The notes: a model not told the origin generated them from the letters alone. DNA of 64,000 bases from CAIYYX01 sp035530135 (GCA_035530135.1 DATKVJ010000070.1:11945-75944), one strand, 5' to 3'. Shown: positions 41,824 to 50,850, counted from the first letter of the stretch. Made by a program: numbers and translations.

Positions 41824-43007
41824 CACGCCTCCAGCGGCAGATAGCGCACCGCCAGCACGCCCGCGATCGCCGCGATCGAGGCGATCGTCGCCGGCGGCAC
41901 CGGGCTGTCGACGTCCACCAGGGTGTAGGCCATGTCGGCCCTCGACTTGTTGATCATGGTGTGGATGTTCAAACCGGCCTGGGCCATCGCGGTCGAGATC
42001 TGGCCGAGCATGTTGGGCACGTTGGCGTTGGCGATGGCGACGCGGAAAGCCGACTCGCGCGGCATAGTCAGATTGGGGAAATTCACCGCGTTTTGCACGT
42101 TGCCGTGCTCCAGATAGTCGCGCAACTGGTCGGCCACCATCAACGCGCAGTTTTCCTCGGCCTCGGCGGTCGACGCCCCCAGGTGCGGCAGGGCGATCAC
42201 CCGCGGCTGACCGCTCAAGACGGCGCTGGGGAAGTCGCAGACGTAGCGGCCGAGCTTGTCCGCGGCCAAGGCATCCAGCACCGCCGCTTCATCGACCACG
42301 CCCTCGCGCGAAAAGTTGAGCAGCACCGCGCCCGGCTTCATCGAACCGACGTTGCCGGCGTTGATGAGGTCGCGGGTGGCCGGCAGGAGCGGCACGTGCA
42401 GGCTGACGAAGTCGGCGTTCTTCAGCACTTCGGCGACACTGTTGGCGCGCCTGACCTGCGCGGGCAGGCTCCAGGCGGCATCGACGGTGATCTCCGGATC
42501 GTAGCCGTACACGTTCATGCCCAGCTTGATCGCGGCATCCGCGACCAGGCAGCCGATCTTGCCCAGGCCGATGATCCCCAGCGCGTGCCCGGTGAGCTCG
42601 ATGCCGGCGTAGGCCTTCTTGCCGTCCTCGACCCGCTTGGCCAGGTCGGGGTCCCGCGGATCGAGGCCGGCGACGAAGGCCAGCGCCTCGGCGAGATTCC
42701 TGGCCGCCAGCAGCATGCCCGCGACGACCAGCTCCTTGACCGCATTGGCGTTGGCGCCGGGCGCATTGAATACCGGCACGCCGCGCGCCGACATCGCCGG
42801 CACCGGGATGTTGTTGGTGCCCGCGCCGGCGCGGCCGATCGCCCGGACGCTGGCCGGAATGGCGAGCCGGTGCAGGTCGGCGGAGCGGACCAGGATCGCG
42901 TCTGGCGCGGCAAGATCCTTGCCGACGGCGTAGCGCTCGGCCGGCAGCCGGGCGAGACCCAGCGGCGAGATCTGGTTCAGGACCAGAACCCCGAATTTTT
43001 CAGCCAT
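41823..43007 (-). CDS. serA: D-3-phosphoglycerate dehydrogenase
   Basis: 394 aa. It catalyses the first step of serine synthesis. The nucleotide domain contains LGIIGLGKIGCLVADAA, and the catalytic His is in LPHLGASTAEAEENCA. Arg and Glu sit in the usual positions (NFSREGVVDE). A C-terminal ACT domain (about 325-394, with INKSRADMAYTLVDVD) suggests allosteric control. It lies between serC and pheA with overlaps on both sides (8 bp with serC, 1 bp with pheA). Confidence 0.94.
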   Translation of the reverse strand: MAEKFGVLVLNQISPLGLARLPAERYAVGKDLAAPDAILVRSADLHRLAIPASVRAIGRAGAGTNNIPVPAMSARGVPVFNAPGANANAVKELVVAGMLLAARNLAEALAFVAGLDPRDPDLAKRVEDGKKAYAGIELTGHALGIIGLGKIGCLVADAAIKLGMNVYGYDPEITVDAAWSLPAQVRRANSVAEVLKNADFVSLHVPLLPATRDLINAGNVGSMKPGAVLLNFSREGVVDEAAVLDALAADKLGRYVCDFPSAVLSGQPRVIALPHLGASTAEAEENCALMVADQLRDYLEHGNVQNAVNFPNLTMPRESAFRVAIANANVPNMLGQISTAMAQAGLNIHTMINKSRADMAYTLVDVDSPVPPATIASIAAIAGVLAVRYLPLEA

Positions 43008-44082
43008 GCTCGCGCTCGAACTCGTCCATGTAGGCGACCAGCGCCTGCACGCCCGAGAGGGAAACGGCGTTGTAGATCGAGGCGCGCATGCCGCCGACCG
43101 AGCGGTGCCCCTTCAGCTGCACCATGCCGCGCGCCTTGGCGCCCTTCAGGAATTCCTCGTCCTGCGCCGGGTCGGCGAGCGTGAAGGGCACGTTCATGCG
43201 CGAGCGGTCGGCTCTGTCCACCGGGTTCCTGAAGAAGCGGCTGCGATCGAGGAAGTCGTAGAGCAGCTTGGCCTTGGCGACGTTCTGCCGCTCGATCGCG
43301 GCCAGCCCGCCCTGCCGCTTCAGCCACTGGAAGACCAGACCGGCGATGTAGATCGCGTAGGTGGGGGGGGTGTTGAACATCGAGTCGTTGTCGGCGTAGC
43401 TCTTGTAGTCGAGCATCGCCGGCGGCGTCGGCACCGCCCGCCCGATCAGGTCTTCGCGCACGATGACGAGGGTGAGCCCGGCCGGCCCGATGTTCTTCTG
43501 CGCGCCGGCGTAGATCAGGCCGTACTTGGAAACGTCGATCGGCTTCGACATCAGGTTCGAGGACATGTCCGCCACCAGCGGCACCTCCCCGGTGTCGGGA
43601 ACCCAATGGAATTCGACGCCGCCGATGGTCTCGTTCGCGGTGTAATGGACGTAGGCCGCGTCCTTGTTGAGCTTCCACGCCGACTGCGGCGGCGCGTAGC
43701 TGAACGCCTTGTCCTCACTCGATGCGACGACATTGACCTGGCAGAAGACGCGGGCCTCCTTGATCGCCTTCTTCGCCCACTCGCCGGTGTTGACGTAGTC
43801 GGCGGCGCCCTTGCCGGCGAGCAGGTTGATCGGGATCATCTCGAACTGCAGCGTGGCGCCGCCCTGGATAAAGAGCACCCGGTAGTTCGCGGGAATCGCC
43901 AGGAGTTCGCGCAGGTCGCGCTCGGCTGCCTCCGCGATGCTGATGAACTCCTTGCCGCGATGGCTCATCTCCATCACCGACTGGCCGCTGCCGTGCCAGT
44001 CGAGCATCTCGGCGGCGGCCTCCTTCAGGACTTCCTCGGGCAGCGCGGCCGGGCCGGCGCTGAAGTTGATGACACGCGTCAT
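43000..44082 (-). CDS. serC: Phosphoserine aminotransferase
   Basis: 360 aa PLP aminotransferase of serine (and pyridoxine) synthesis. It shows the N-terminal INFSAGPAALPEEVL, the EMSHRGKEF motif, IQGGATLQFEMIP, PLP-Lys in IYAGAQKNIGPAGL, and the C-terminal GHRSVGGMRASIYNA. The start at 44082 has AAGGAG 7 nt upstream; a GTG two codons earlier is less well placed. The start is 2 bp after the gyrA stop, so translation is probably coupled to gyrA. Confidence 0.96.
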   Translation of the reverse strand: MTRVINFSAGPAALPEEVLKEAAAEMLDWHGSGQSVMEMSHRGKEFISIAEAAERDLRELLAIPANYRVLFIQGGATLQFEMIPINLLAGKGAADYVNTGEWAKKAIKEARVFCQVNVVASSEDKAFSYAPPQSAWKLNKDAAYVHYTANETIGGVEFHWVPDTGEVPLVADMSSNLMSKPIDVSKYGLIYAGAQKNIGPAGLTLVIVREDLIGRAVPTPPAMLDYKSYADNDSMFNTPPTYAIYIAGLVFQWLKRQGGLAAIERQNVAKAKLLYDFLDRSRFFRNPVDRADRSRMNVPFTLADPAQDEEFLKGAKARGMVQLKGHRSVGGMRASIYNAVSLSGVQALVAYMDEFEREHG

Positions 44083-44084
44083 GA

Positions 44085-46643
44085 TCACTCTCCTTGGTCT
44101 TCGTCTTCGGTTTCAATGACCTTCTCGACGCCGGCGAGCAAGGTGCCGTCGTCGAGATTGATCAGCGTGACGCCCTGGGTCGAGCGGCCCATCACGCGGA
44201 TCTGTTCCACCTTGGTGCGGATCAGCACGCCGCCGGTGGAGATCAGCATCAGTTCGTCCTCCGGCTGCACCAGCACGGCGCCGACCACGCGGCCGTTGCG
44301 CCCGCCGGTCTGGATCGCGATCATGCCCTTGGTGCCGCGCCCGTGACGGGTGTACTCGGCGATCGCGGTGCGCTTGCCGTAGCCGTTCTCGGTGGCGGTC
44401 AGCACCGAATATTCCTCGGTCGCCGCGACCAGCATCGAGATCACCCGCTGGTCCTTGTCCAGCATCATGCCGCGCACGCCGCGGGCGCCGCGGCCCATGG
44501 CGCGCACGTCGTCCTCGGCGAAGCGCACCGCCTTGCCGGCATCGGAGAACAGCATCACGTCGTAGGCGCCGTCGGTAATCGCGACGCCGATCAGGAAGTC
44601 GCCCTCGTCCAGGCCGACGGCGATGATCCCGGCCTTGCGCGGGTTGGAGAAGTCGGACAGCGGGGTCTTCTTGACCGTGCCCAGGGCGGTAGCCATGAAC
44701 ACGAAGTGCTGTTCGTCGAACTCCTTGACCGGCAGCACCGCCGTGATCTTCTCGCCCTCCTCGAGCGGGAACAGGTTCACGATCGGCTTGCCGCGGCTGG
44801 TTCGGCTGCCCTGCGGCACCTCGTACACCTTGAGCCAATAGACGCGGCCGCGGCTGGAGAAGCACAGGATGTGGTCGTGGGTGTTGGCCACGAACAGGTG
44901 GTCGACGAAATCGTCTTCCTTCACCGCCGCCGCCTGGCGCCCTCGCCCGCCGCGCTTCTGCGCCCGGTAGTCGGCGAGCGGCTGAGCCTTGATGTAGCCG
45001 CCGTGGGAGAGGGTCACCACCATGTCCTGCGGCGTGATCAGGTCCTCGATGTTGAGATCCTGGGTGTTCATCACGATCTCGGAGCGGCGCTTGTCGCCGA
45101 ACTGCGCCTTGATCGCGGCGAGCTCGTCCTCGATGATCAGGTTGATGCGCTCGGGCCTGGCCAGGATGTCGAGCAGGTCGGCGATCAGCGCCATCACCTC
45201 GCGGTATTCGGAGACGATCTTGTCCTGCTCCAGGCCGGTCAGGCGTTGCAGGCGCAGCTCCAGAATGGCCTGGGCCTGGGCGTCGGAGAGCAGGTAGCCG
45301 CGGCCCGACATACCGAATTCCGGCGGCAGGCCCTCGGGGCGCGAAGCCTCGGCGGCCGCGCGGGAGAGCATGTCCTCGACCAGGGCGGAGCGCCAGGTCC
45401 GCCCCATCAGCCCGCGCTTGGCCTCCGCCGGGCTCGGCGCCGCCTTGATCAGAGCGATGATCTCATCGACGTTGGACAGGGCCACCGCCAGGCCTTCGAG
45501 GATGTGGCCGCGATCGCGCGCCTTCTTCAGCTCGAACACCGTGCGCCGGGTCACCACCTCGCGCCGATGAGCGAGAAAGGCCGCCAGCATCTCCTTCAGG
45601 TTGAGCAGCCGGGGGCGGCCATCGACCAGGGCCACCATGTTCATGCCGAAGGTATCCTGCAGCTGCGTCTGCTTGTACAAGTTGTTCAGCACCACCTCGG
45701 GCACCTCGCCGCGCTTCAGTTCGATCACCACGCGCATGCCGGATTTGTCGGACTCGTCCTGGAGATGGGAGATGCCCTCGATCTTCTTGTCATTGACCAA
45801 CTCGGCGATCTTCTCCAGCAGGGTCTTCTTGTTCACCTGGTAGGGCAGCTCGTCGATGACGATCAACTGCTTGCCGCCCTTGTCGTGATCCTCGACGTGG
45901 GTCCTGCCGCGCATCACCACCCGACCGCGCCCGGTCAGGTAGCCCTCGCGCACGCCGGAGACGCCGTAGATGATGCCGGCGGTCGGAAAATCCGGCGCGG
46001 GCACGATCTCGATCAGCCGCTCGATGCTCATCTCCGGATCCCCCAGGAGGGCCAGGCAGGCATCGACGACTTCGGACAGGTTGTGGGGCGGGATGTTGGT
46101 CGCCATGCCCACGGCGATGCCGGAGGAGCCGTTGATCAAGAGGTTGGGGATCTTGGTCGGCATGACCAGCGGCTCGTTCTCGGAACCGTCGTAGTTCGGG
46201 CCGAAGTCGACCGTCTCCTTGTCGATGTCGGCGAGCAGCTCGTGGCCGATCCTGGCCATGCGGATCTCGGTGTAGCGCATCGCGGCGGCATTGTCGCCGT
46301 CGACCGAGCCGAAGTTGCCCTGGCCGTCGACCAGCATGTAGCGCAGCGAGAAGTCCTGCGCCATGCGCACGATGGTGTCGTAGACCGCGGTATCGCCGTG
46401 GGGGTGGTACTTACCGATGACGTCGCCGACGATCCGCGCCGACTTCTTGTAGGCCTTGTTCCAGTCGTTGGACAACTCGTGCATGGCGAACAGCACCCGC
46501 CGATGCACCGGCTTCAGGCCGTCGCGCACGTCGGGCAGCGCCCGGCCGACGATCACGCTCATGGCGTAATCCAGGTAGGAGTGGCGCATCTCCTCTTCGA
46601 GGCTGATCGGCAGCGTTTCTTTGGCGAACGTCGTAATCGTCAT
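44085..46643 (-). CDS. gyrA: DNA gyrase subunit A
   Basis: 852 aa. The N-terminal breakage-reunion domain has catalytic Tyr124 in AAMRYTEIRM. The quinolone-determining region GKYHPHGDTAVYDTIV has Thr85 and Asp89 (E. coli 83 and 87). The C-terminal DNA-wrapping pinwheel includes the GyrA-box QKRGGRGRQ. With GyrB it introduces negative supercoils. The start at 46643 (MTITTFAKETLP) is chosen by homology; the longer frame has no support. It is the first gene of the long minus-strand series and has its own extended -10 promoter upstream. Confidence 0.97.
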   Translation of the reverse strand: MTITTFAKETLPISLEEEMRHSYLDYAMSVIVGRALPDVRDGLKPVHRRVLFAMHELSNDWNKAYKKSARIVGDVIGKYHPHGDTAVYDTIVRMAQDFSLRYMLVDGQGNFGSVDGDNAAAMRYTEIRMARIGHELLADIDKETVDFGPNYDGSENEPLVMPTKIPNLLINGSSGIAVGMATNIPPHNLSEVVDACLALLGDPEMSIERLIEIVPAPDFPTAGIIYGVSGVREGYLTGRGRVVMRGRTHVEDHDKGGKQLIVIDELPYQVNKKTLLEKIAELVNDKKIEGISHLQDESDKSGMRVVIELKRGEVPEVVLNNLYKQTQLQDTFGMNMVALVDGRPRLLNLKEMLAAFLAHRREVVTRRTVFELKKARDRGHILEGLAVALSNVDEIIALIKAAPSPAEAKRGLMGRTWRSALVEDMLSRAAAEASRPEGLPPEFGMSGRGYLLSDAQAQAILELRLQRLTGLEQDKIVSEYREVMALIADLLDILARPERINLIIEDELAAIKAQFGDKRRSEIVMNTQDLNIEDLITPQDMVVTLSHGGYIKAQPLADYRAQKRGGRGRQAAAVKEDDFVDHLFVANTHDHILCFSSRGRVYWLKVYEVPQGSRTSRGKPIVNLFPLEEGEKITAVLPVKEFDEQHFVFMATALGTVKKTPLSDFSNPRKAGIIAVGLDEGDFLIGVAITDGAYDVMLFSDAGKAVRFAEDDVRAMGRGARGVRGMMLDKDQRVISMLVAATEEYSVLTATENGYGKRTAIAEYTRHGRGTKGMIAIQTGGRNGRVVGAVLVQPEDELMLISTGGVLIRTKVEQIRVMGRSTQGVTLINLDDGTLLAGVEKVIETEDEDQGE

Positions 46644-46706
46644 CTTCTGGGTGACCGCAGGAAAAGCGAGCACGGGACAACCGAGCCGCCCGTGCAAAAG
46701 CGTAAG

Positions 46707-46756
46707 ATTTTACCATGGTCGGGCTTCCGGCTCGCGGCGCTATGCAAAGCCCGACC
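46707..46756 (-). promoter_or_regulatory. gyrA promoter (extended -10) with adjacent long inverted repeat
   Basis: Read on the minus strand, TGGTAAAAT (46707-46715) is an extended -10 element 64-72 bp before the gyrA start; no good -35 is visible. Directly upstream, GGTCGGGCTT (46717-46726) and AAGCCCGACC (46747-46756) form a perfect 10-bp inverted repeat with a 20-bp spacer, where a -35 would otherwise sit. The dyad may bind a regulator or extrude as a cruciform, which would suit supercoiling control of gyrA. The gyrA-deaminase gap (46644-46849) holds no gene. Confidence 0.5.
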
Positions 46757-46824
46757 GGACCCCGGCCGGTGTTTGTATCTGCTTGAGTTTTGTGCTTAAA
46801 TCGCCTGGCCTTCGCAATCTCGCC

Positions 46825-46849
46825 AGCCCCGCTCGACGCGGGGCTTTTT
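46825..46849 (+). terminator. Terminator-like hairpin abutting the deaminase start codon
   Basis: AGCCCCGC (46825-46832) and GCGGGGCT (46838-46845) form an 8-bp GC stem with a 5-nt loop, followed by TTTTT (46845-46849). It has the form of an intrinsic terminator on the plus strand. No plus-strand gene ends upstream. The downstream ATG begins at the next base, and the only Shine-Dalgarno-like GGGG lies inside the 3' arm. It may be an attenuator or translation-blocking stem. Confidence 0.65.
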
Positions 46850-48172
46850 ATGATGCCGCCACAGGCGATCGACACCCTCATCGAGGCACGCTGGGTCATC
46901 CCGGTGGAACCGCACGGCCTCGCCCTGGAACGCCACAGCCTGGCCGTGGACGCCGGGCGGATCGTCGCGCTCTTGCCGAGCGAGGAAGCAAAGACGCGCT
47001 TCACCCCGCGCCGGCGGGTGAGCCTGCCGCAGCACGTGCTGCTGCCCGGCCTGGTGAACCTCCATACCCACGCCGCGATGACCCTGCTGCGCGGCTACGC
47101 CGACGACGTCGCCCTGATGGACTGGCTGAACCAGCGCATCTGGCCGGCGGAGAGCAGGCACGTCTCGCCGGCCTTCGTCCGCGACGGCACCCTGCTCGCC
47201 TGCGCCGAGATGCTGCGCGGAGGCATCACCTGCTTCAACGACATGTACTTCCACCCCGAGGAGGCCGGGGCAGCAGCAATCCGTCTGGGCATGCGCGCCG
47301 CGCTGGGCCTGGTGGTGCTCGAGTTTCCCAGTCCCTACGCCGCCGACGCAGACGACTACCTGGCCAAGGGGCTGGCGGCGCGCGACGCCCTGCGCGACGA
47401 GGCGCTGATCTCCTTCTGCATGGCGCCGCACGCGCCCTACACCGTCAGCGACGGGACGCTGGAGCGGATCATGACGCTCGCCGACCAGCTCGACCTGCCG
47501 ATCCACATGCACGTGCACGAGACCCGGGCCGAGATCGCCGACAGCATCGGGCAATACGGCGTCCGGCCGCTCGCCCGCCTGCAGCGCCTGGGTCTGCTCG
47601 AGCCCGGCCTGATCGCGGTGCACGCGGTGCATCTCGAAACGGACGAAATCGCCCTGCTCGCGGGCCTGGGCGCCAGCGTCGCCCACTGCCCGACCTCGAA
47701 CATGAAGCTGGGCAGCGGCATCGCCCCGATCCTGGCGCTGCAAAAGCAGGGCATCCGGGTCGGCCTGGGCAGCGACGGCGCTGCCAGCAACAACCGCCTC
47801 GACCTATTCCGCGAAATGCACCAGGCCGCCCTGCTCGCCAAGGTGGCGAACCACGATCCTACCGTGTTGGGCGCCCATCAGGCGCTGCGCATGGCGACCC
47901 TGGACGGCGCCGCAGCGCTCGGTCTGGAGCGGCACATCGGCTCCCTGGTGGCCGGCAAGGCGGCCGATCTGTGCGCGGTCCGCCTCGACGACCCGATGCT
48001 GCAACCCTGCTTCGATCCGGTCTCGCATCTCGTCCATGTCGCCGGGCGCGAGCACGTCAGCCACGTCTGGGTGGCCGGCGAGCCCCGCGTTCACGAGGGC
48101 GAGCTGCTCGGCATCGAAGCCGTTGAATTGCTTGACATCGCGGATTCGTGGCATAATCGGCTCATTGTTTAG
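46850..48172 (+). CDS. mtaD: TRZ/ATZ-family amidohydrolase, probable 5-methylthioadenosine/S-adenosylhomocysteine deaminase
   Basis: 440 aa metal-dependent deaminase of the amidohydrolase superfamily. Metal ligands are in LVNLHTHAAMTLLRGYADD, in IHMHVHETRAE, in AVHAVHLETDE and in GLGSDGAASNNRLD. These are the motifs of the MtaD/N-ethylammeline-chlorohydrolase-like group, which typically deaminates MTA or SAH. It begins with tandem ATGs at 46850 and 46853, right after a terminator-like hairpin; a weak promoter (TTGTAT, 17 bp, TTAAAT) lies upstream. The neighbour ubiG is a SAM-dependent methyltransferase, so removal of SAH is a plausible link. Confidence 0.88.
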   Translation: MMPPQAIDTLIEARWVIPVEPHGLALERHSLAVDAGRIVALLPSEEAKTRFTPRRRVSLPQHVLLPGLVNLHTHAAMTLLRGYADDVALMDWLNQRIWPAESRHVSPAFVRDGTLLACAEMLRGGITCFNDMYFHPEEAGAAAIRLGMRAALGLVVLEFPSPYAADADDYLAKGLAARDALRDEALISFCMAPHAPYTVSDGTLERIMTLADQLDLPIHMHVHETRAEIADSIGQYGVRPLARLQRLGLLEPGLIAVHAVHLETDEIALLAGLGASVAHCPTSNMKLGSGIAPILALQKQGIRVGLGSDGAASNNRLDLFREMHQAALLAKVANHDPTVLGAHQALRMATLDGAAALGLERHIGSLVAGKAADLCAVRLDDPMLQPCFDPVSHLVHVAGREHVSHVWVAGEPRVHEGELLGIEAVELLDIADSWHNRLIV

Positions 48173-48259
48173 TAGTGATTTTTTCACCCGGCGGTGTCAA
48201 CCTATACGTTCTTGTAACGTTCCACCTTTATAGTACCGAGCAAGAAGCACTGATCGTTC

Positions 48260-48265
48260 TATAAT
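48260..48265 (+). promoter_or_regulatory. -10 element of the OmpA-family gene
   Basis: A perfect TATAAT at 48260-48265 lies 28 bp before the OmpA-family start codon. No convincing -35 is visible 16-18 bp upstream, so an activator or a UP element in the AT-rich stretch 48173-48250 may help. Confidence 0.5.
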
Positions 48266-48292
48266 TCAATTTTGCGCCCAATCGAGGGGATC

Positions 48293-48955
48293 ATGAAAAT
48301 ACAAACCACTAAATATTCCTTGCTGGTTGCAGCCCTACTCGGCATCAGCAGCTTGGCCATGGCTGCGCCGAGCAACACCTCCGCTTACGTCGTCGATGGT
48401 AGCGGCAACCTGGTCAAGAGCGGCTTCGGTCTATGCTGGCGCACCGGCTACTGGACGCCGGCGATGGCCATCGCCGAATGCGACCCCGACCTGGTCAAGA
48501 AGGAAGCCCCGCCGCCGGCGAAGGCCGCCGAGCCGGTCGTGCCGCCCGTGCCCGCGCCCAAACCCGTCGCCGAGAAGGTGACGCTGTCCGCCGACACCCT
48601 GTACGACTTCGACAAGGCCGTCTTGCGCCCCGAAGGCAAGGCCAAGCTCGACGAGCTGGTCGGCCAGATCAAGGACGTCAAGCTGGAGGTGATCACCGCC
48701 GTCGGCCACGCCGACCGCATCGGTAGCGTCAAGTACAACCAGAAGCTGTCCGAACGGCGCGCTGATTCGGTCAAGACCTACCTGGTCTCCAAGGGCATCG
48801 AGCCGAACCGGGTTTACACCGAGGGCAAGGGCAAGTCGCAGCCCGTGACCAAGCCCGGCCAGTGCAAGGGCAACAAAGTGACCAAGAAGCTGATCGCCTG
48901 CCTGCAGCCCGATCGCCGCGTCGAGATCGAAGTGATCGGCACCAAAGAGAAGTAA
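48293..48955 (+). CDS. OmpA-family peptidoglycan-binding envelope protein
   Basis: 220 aa with a signal peptide (about 1-23, ending AMA). The short mature N-terminal part contains CWRTGYWTPAMAIAECDPD, probably a disulfide loop rather than a beta-barrel. A Pro/Ala-rich linker and a C-terminal OmpA-like domain (about 105-220) follow, with YDFDKAVLRPEGKAKLDELV and NQKLSERRADSVKTYLVSKG, including the Asp/Arg that hold diaminopimelate. It anchors the outer membrane to the cell wall. The RBS GAGGGG is 5 nt upstream. The gene is followed by a strong terminator. Confidence 0.93.
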   Translation: MKIQTTKYSLLVAALLGISSLAMAAPSNTSAYVVDGSGNLVKSGFGLCWRTGYWTPAMAIAECDPDLVKKEAPPPAKAAEPVVPPVPAPKPVAEKVTLSADTLYDFDKAVLRPEGKAKLDELVGQIKDVKLEVITAVGHADRIGSVKYNQKLSERRADSVKTYLVSKGIEPNRVYTEGKGKSQPVTKPGQCKGNKVTKKLIACLQPDRRVEIEVIGTKEK

Positions 48956-48974
48956 GCCGGTCCCGATCGAAAAC

Positions 48975-48999
48975 AAGCCCTGCGCCGCAGGGCTTTTTT
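48975..48999 (+). terminator. Rho-independent terminator of the OmpA-family gene
   Basis: AAGCCCTGC (48975-48983), a 3-nt loop and GCAGGGCTT (48987-48995) form a 9-bp stem followed by a run of T. It lies 20 bp after the stop codon and 25 bp before ubiG. Confidence 0.93.
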
Positions 49000-49023
49000 C
49001 TTTCTGGATGAAGGAACGCCCCC

Positions 49024-49725
49024 ATGACCGAAGCCCTCAACGCCGACGCCAGCGAGCTCGACAAGTTCGGCGAGCTCGCCCACCGCTGGTGGGATCCCAA
49101 CTCGGAGTTCAAGCCGCTGCACGACATCAATCCGCTGCGTCTGGCCTGGATCGACCGCGCCGTCGGCCTGGCCGGCAAGCGGGTGGTCGACGTCGGCTGC
49201 GGCGGCGGCATCCTCTCCGAGAGCATGGCGGCGATCGGCGCCACCGTCACCGGCATCGACCTCTCGGAACGGCCGCTGGGCGTGGCCCGGCTGCACCTGC
49301 TGGAGAGCGGCCAGAAGGTGGACTACCGGAACATCTCCGCCGAAGCCCTGGCCAAGGAGCTGCCCGGCGCCTTCGACGTCGTCACCTGTCTGGAAATGCT
49401 CGAACACGTCCCCGACCCTGCGAGCACGGTGCGCGCCTGCGCGGCCCTGGCCAAGCCCGGCGGCCAGGTGTTCTTCTCGACCATCAACCGCAACCCGAAG
49501 GCCTACCTGTTCGCGGTGATCGGCGCCGAATACCTGCTCAAGCTGCTGCCGCGCGGCACCCACGATTACGCCCGCTTCCTGCGCCCGGCCGAGCTCGCGC
49601 GCCACTGCCGCAACGCCGGGCTCGAGGTGGCCGAGATCGTCGGCATGAGCTACAACCCGCTCGCCAAGACCTATTCGCTGAGCCGCGACGCCAGCGTCAA
49701 TTACCTGATCCGGGCCACCGCGTAG
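49024..49725 (+). CDS. ubiG: Bifunctional ubiquinone O-methyltransferase UbiG
   Basis: 233 aa class I SAM-dependent methyltransferase that performs both O-methylations of ubiquinone synthesis. SAM motif I is VVDVGCGGGILSESMA (about 55-70). The family N-terminus FGELAHRWWDPNSEFKPLHDINPLRL and the post-motif GTHDYARFLRPAEL are typical. The RBS GAAGGAA lies upstream of the start. It ends 5 bp before gph, the usual ubiG-gph pair. Confidence 0.96.
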   Translation: MTEALNADASELDKFGELAHRWWDPNSEFKPLHDINPLRLAWIDRAVGLAGKRVVDVGCGGGILSESMAAIGATVTGIDLSERPLGVARLHLLESGQKVDYRNISAEALAKELPGAFDVVTCLEMLEHVPDPASTVRACAALAKPGGQVFFSTINRNPKAYLFAVIGAEYLLKLLPRGTHDYARFLRPAELARHCRNAGLEVAEIVGMSYNPLAKTYSLSRDASVNYLIRATA

Positions 49726-49730
49726 GCGCG

Positions 49731-50390
49731 ATGCTAGCCGCGGTCCTGTTCGATCTCGACGGCACGCTGGCCGACACCGCCCCCGACCTCGGCGGGGCGC
49801 TGAACCGCCTGCTGGAGGAGGAGGGCCGGGCGCCGCTGCCCCTACCCCAGCTTCGCCCACACGTCTCCGGCGGCGCGCGCGGACTGATCCGGGCCGGCTT
49901 CGGGCTCGCGCCCGGCGACGCCGATTACCCCGGACTGGTCGAGCGCTTCCTCGAACACTACCGCGGCGCGCTGTGCGCCGGCACCGTCATGTTCCCGGGC
50001 GTGGCGGCGCTGCTCGACGGCATCGAGGCGCGCGGCATCAAATGGGGCGTCGTCACCAACAAGGCGCAGCGCTTCACCCTGCCGCTGGTCGAACAGTTGG
50101 GCCTCCTGCAGCGCGCCGGCTGCATCGTCAGCGGCGACTCCGCGCTGCGCCCGAAACCCGACCCCAGCCCGCTGCTCCTGGCCTGCGCCGCCCTGCGGGT
50201 GGCGCCCGAGCACGTCATCTACGTCGGCGACGACCTGCGCGACATCGTCGCCGGCCGCGCCGCCGGCATGCGCACCGTCGCCGCCGCCTACGGCTATCTC
50301 GGCGGCGACGAGCCCTACCAGAGCTGGCGGGCGGACGAGGTCGTCAGCGACCCGCTGGATATCATCGGCCTGCTGGAGCGTGCGTGTTAG
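49731..50390 (+). CDS. gph: Phosphoglycolate phosphatase (HAD family)
   Basis: 219 aa HAD-superfamily hydrolase. Motif I is LFDLDGTLADTAPDL with nucleophile and acid/base Asp, motif II lies in WGVVTNKAQRF, motif III Lys is in RPKPDPSPLLL, and motif IV is YVGDDLRDIVAGRAAGM. It removes phosphate from 2-phosphoglycolate formed in DNA repair or oxygenase reactions. It is cotranscribed with ubiG. The tmRNA gene begins 60 bp downstream. Confidence 0.93.
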   Translation: MLAAVLFDLDGTLADTAPDLGGALNRLLEEEGRAPLPLPQLRPHVSGGARGLIRAGFGLAPGDADYPGLVERFLEHYRGALCAGTVMFPGVAALLDGIEARGIKWGVVTNKAQRFTLPLVEQLGLLQRAGCIVSGDSALRPKPDPSPLLLACAALRVAPEHVIYVGDDLRDIVAGRAAGMRTVAAAYGYLGGDEPYQSWRADEVVSDPLDIIGLLERAC

Positions 50391-50450
50391 AATGAACTGA
50401 ACTTTTTACCCGGACGGCGTACTAATCCGGTGCAGCACCGTAGTACCACA

Positions 50451-50813
50451 GGGGGCGACATGGCTTCGACGTGGGTTGCGAAGCAGATGCAGTGCATACC
50501 GAGGACCAGACTACCTCGTAAATCCATCTGGAAAACCACAAACGCCAACGACGAGCGTTTCGCTCTAGCCGCTTAATACCGGCTGGCTCTGCACCGGTTT
50601 GCTGATGGGCCGGGTTGCGCAAGCAGCAGCAGAGTCATTCACATCAGCTAAGGACCTGCCCCGCCGCGTGGCAGGCCACGAAAACTCAGCGGATCGCTTG
50701 TGCTCAGCCTGCCCGGCGGCGGAGTACCGGTCAAATCAAATGACGAGGCTAAGTATGTAGTACTGCCTGTAGAGAACTTGCGGACGCGGGTTCGATTCCC
50801 GCCGCCTCCACCA
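50451..50813 (+). ncRNA. ssrA: tmRNA (SsrA)
   Basis: A 363-nt transfer-messenger RNA. The 5' end GGGGGCGACATGGCTTCGAC pairs with the 3' end, which finishes in the T-arm GGGTTCGATTCCCGCCGCC and an encoded CCA (50811-50813), making the alanyl-tRNA-like part. The internal reading frame encodes the tag ANDERFALAA. It rescues stalled ribosomes with SmpB. A small palindrome, CGGTGC-A-GCACCG (50428-50440), lies just before the 5' end and may be part of the precursor. Confidence 0.97.
50544..50576 (+). other. tmRNA tag-peptide reading frame (ANDERFALAA)
   Basis: The resume codon GCC (50544-50546) is followed by codons for NDERFALAA and a TAA stop (50574-50576). The hydrophobic C-terminus ALAA is the proteolysis signal recognised by ClpXP/ClpAP. 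The ANDE- start is typical of betaproteobacteria. Confidence 0.93.
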
Positions 50814-50850
50814 AATCGATAGGTGGCCTGGACCACTCCAGACCACCGAA

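Noticed and set aside
46380..46400. GyrA Thr85 (E. coli Ser83 position) as a quinolone-resistance mutation
   Set aside because: Thr is the natural residue here in many non-enteric proteobacteria, and the second key position Asp89 is unchanged.
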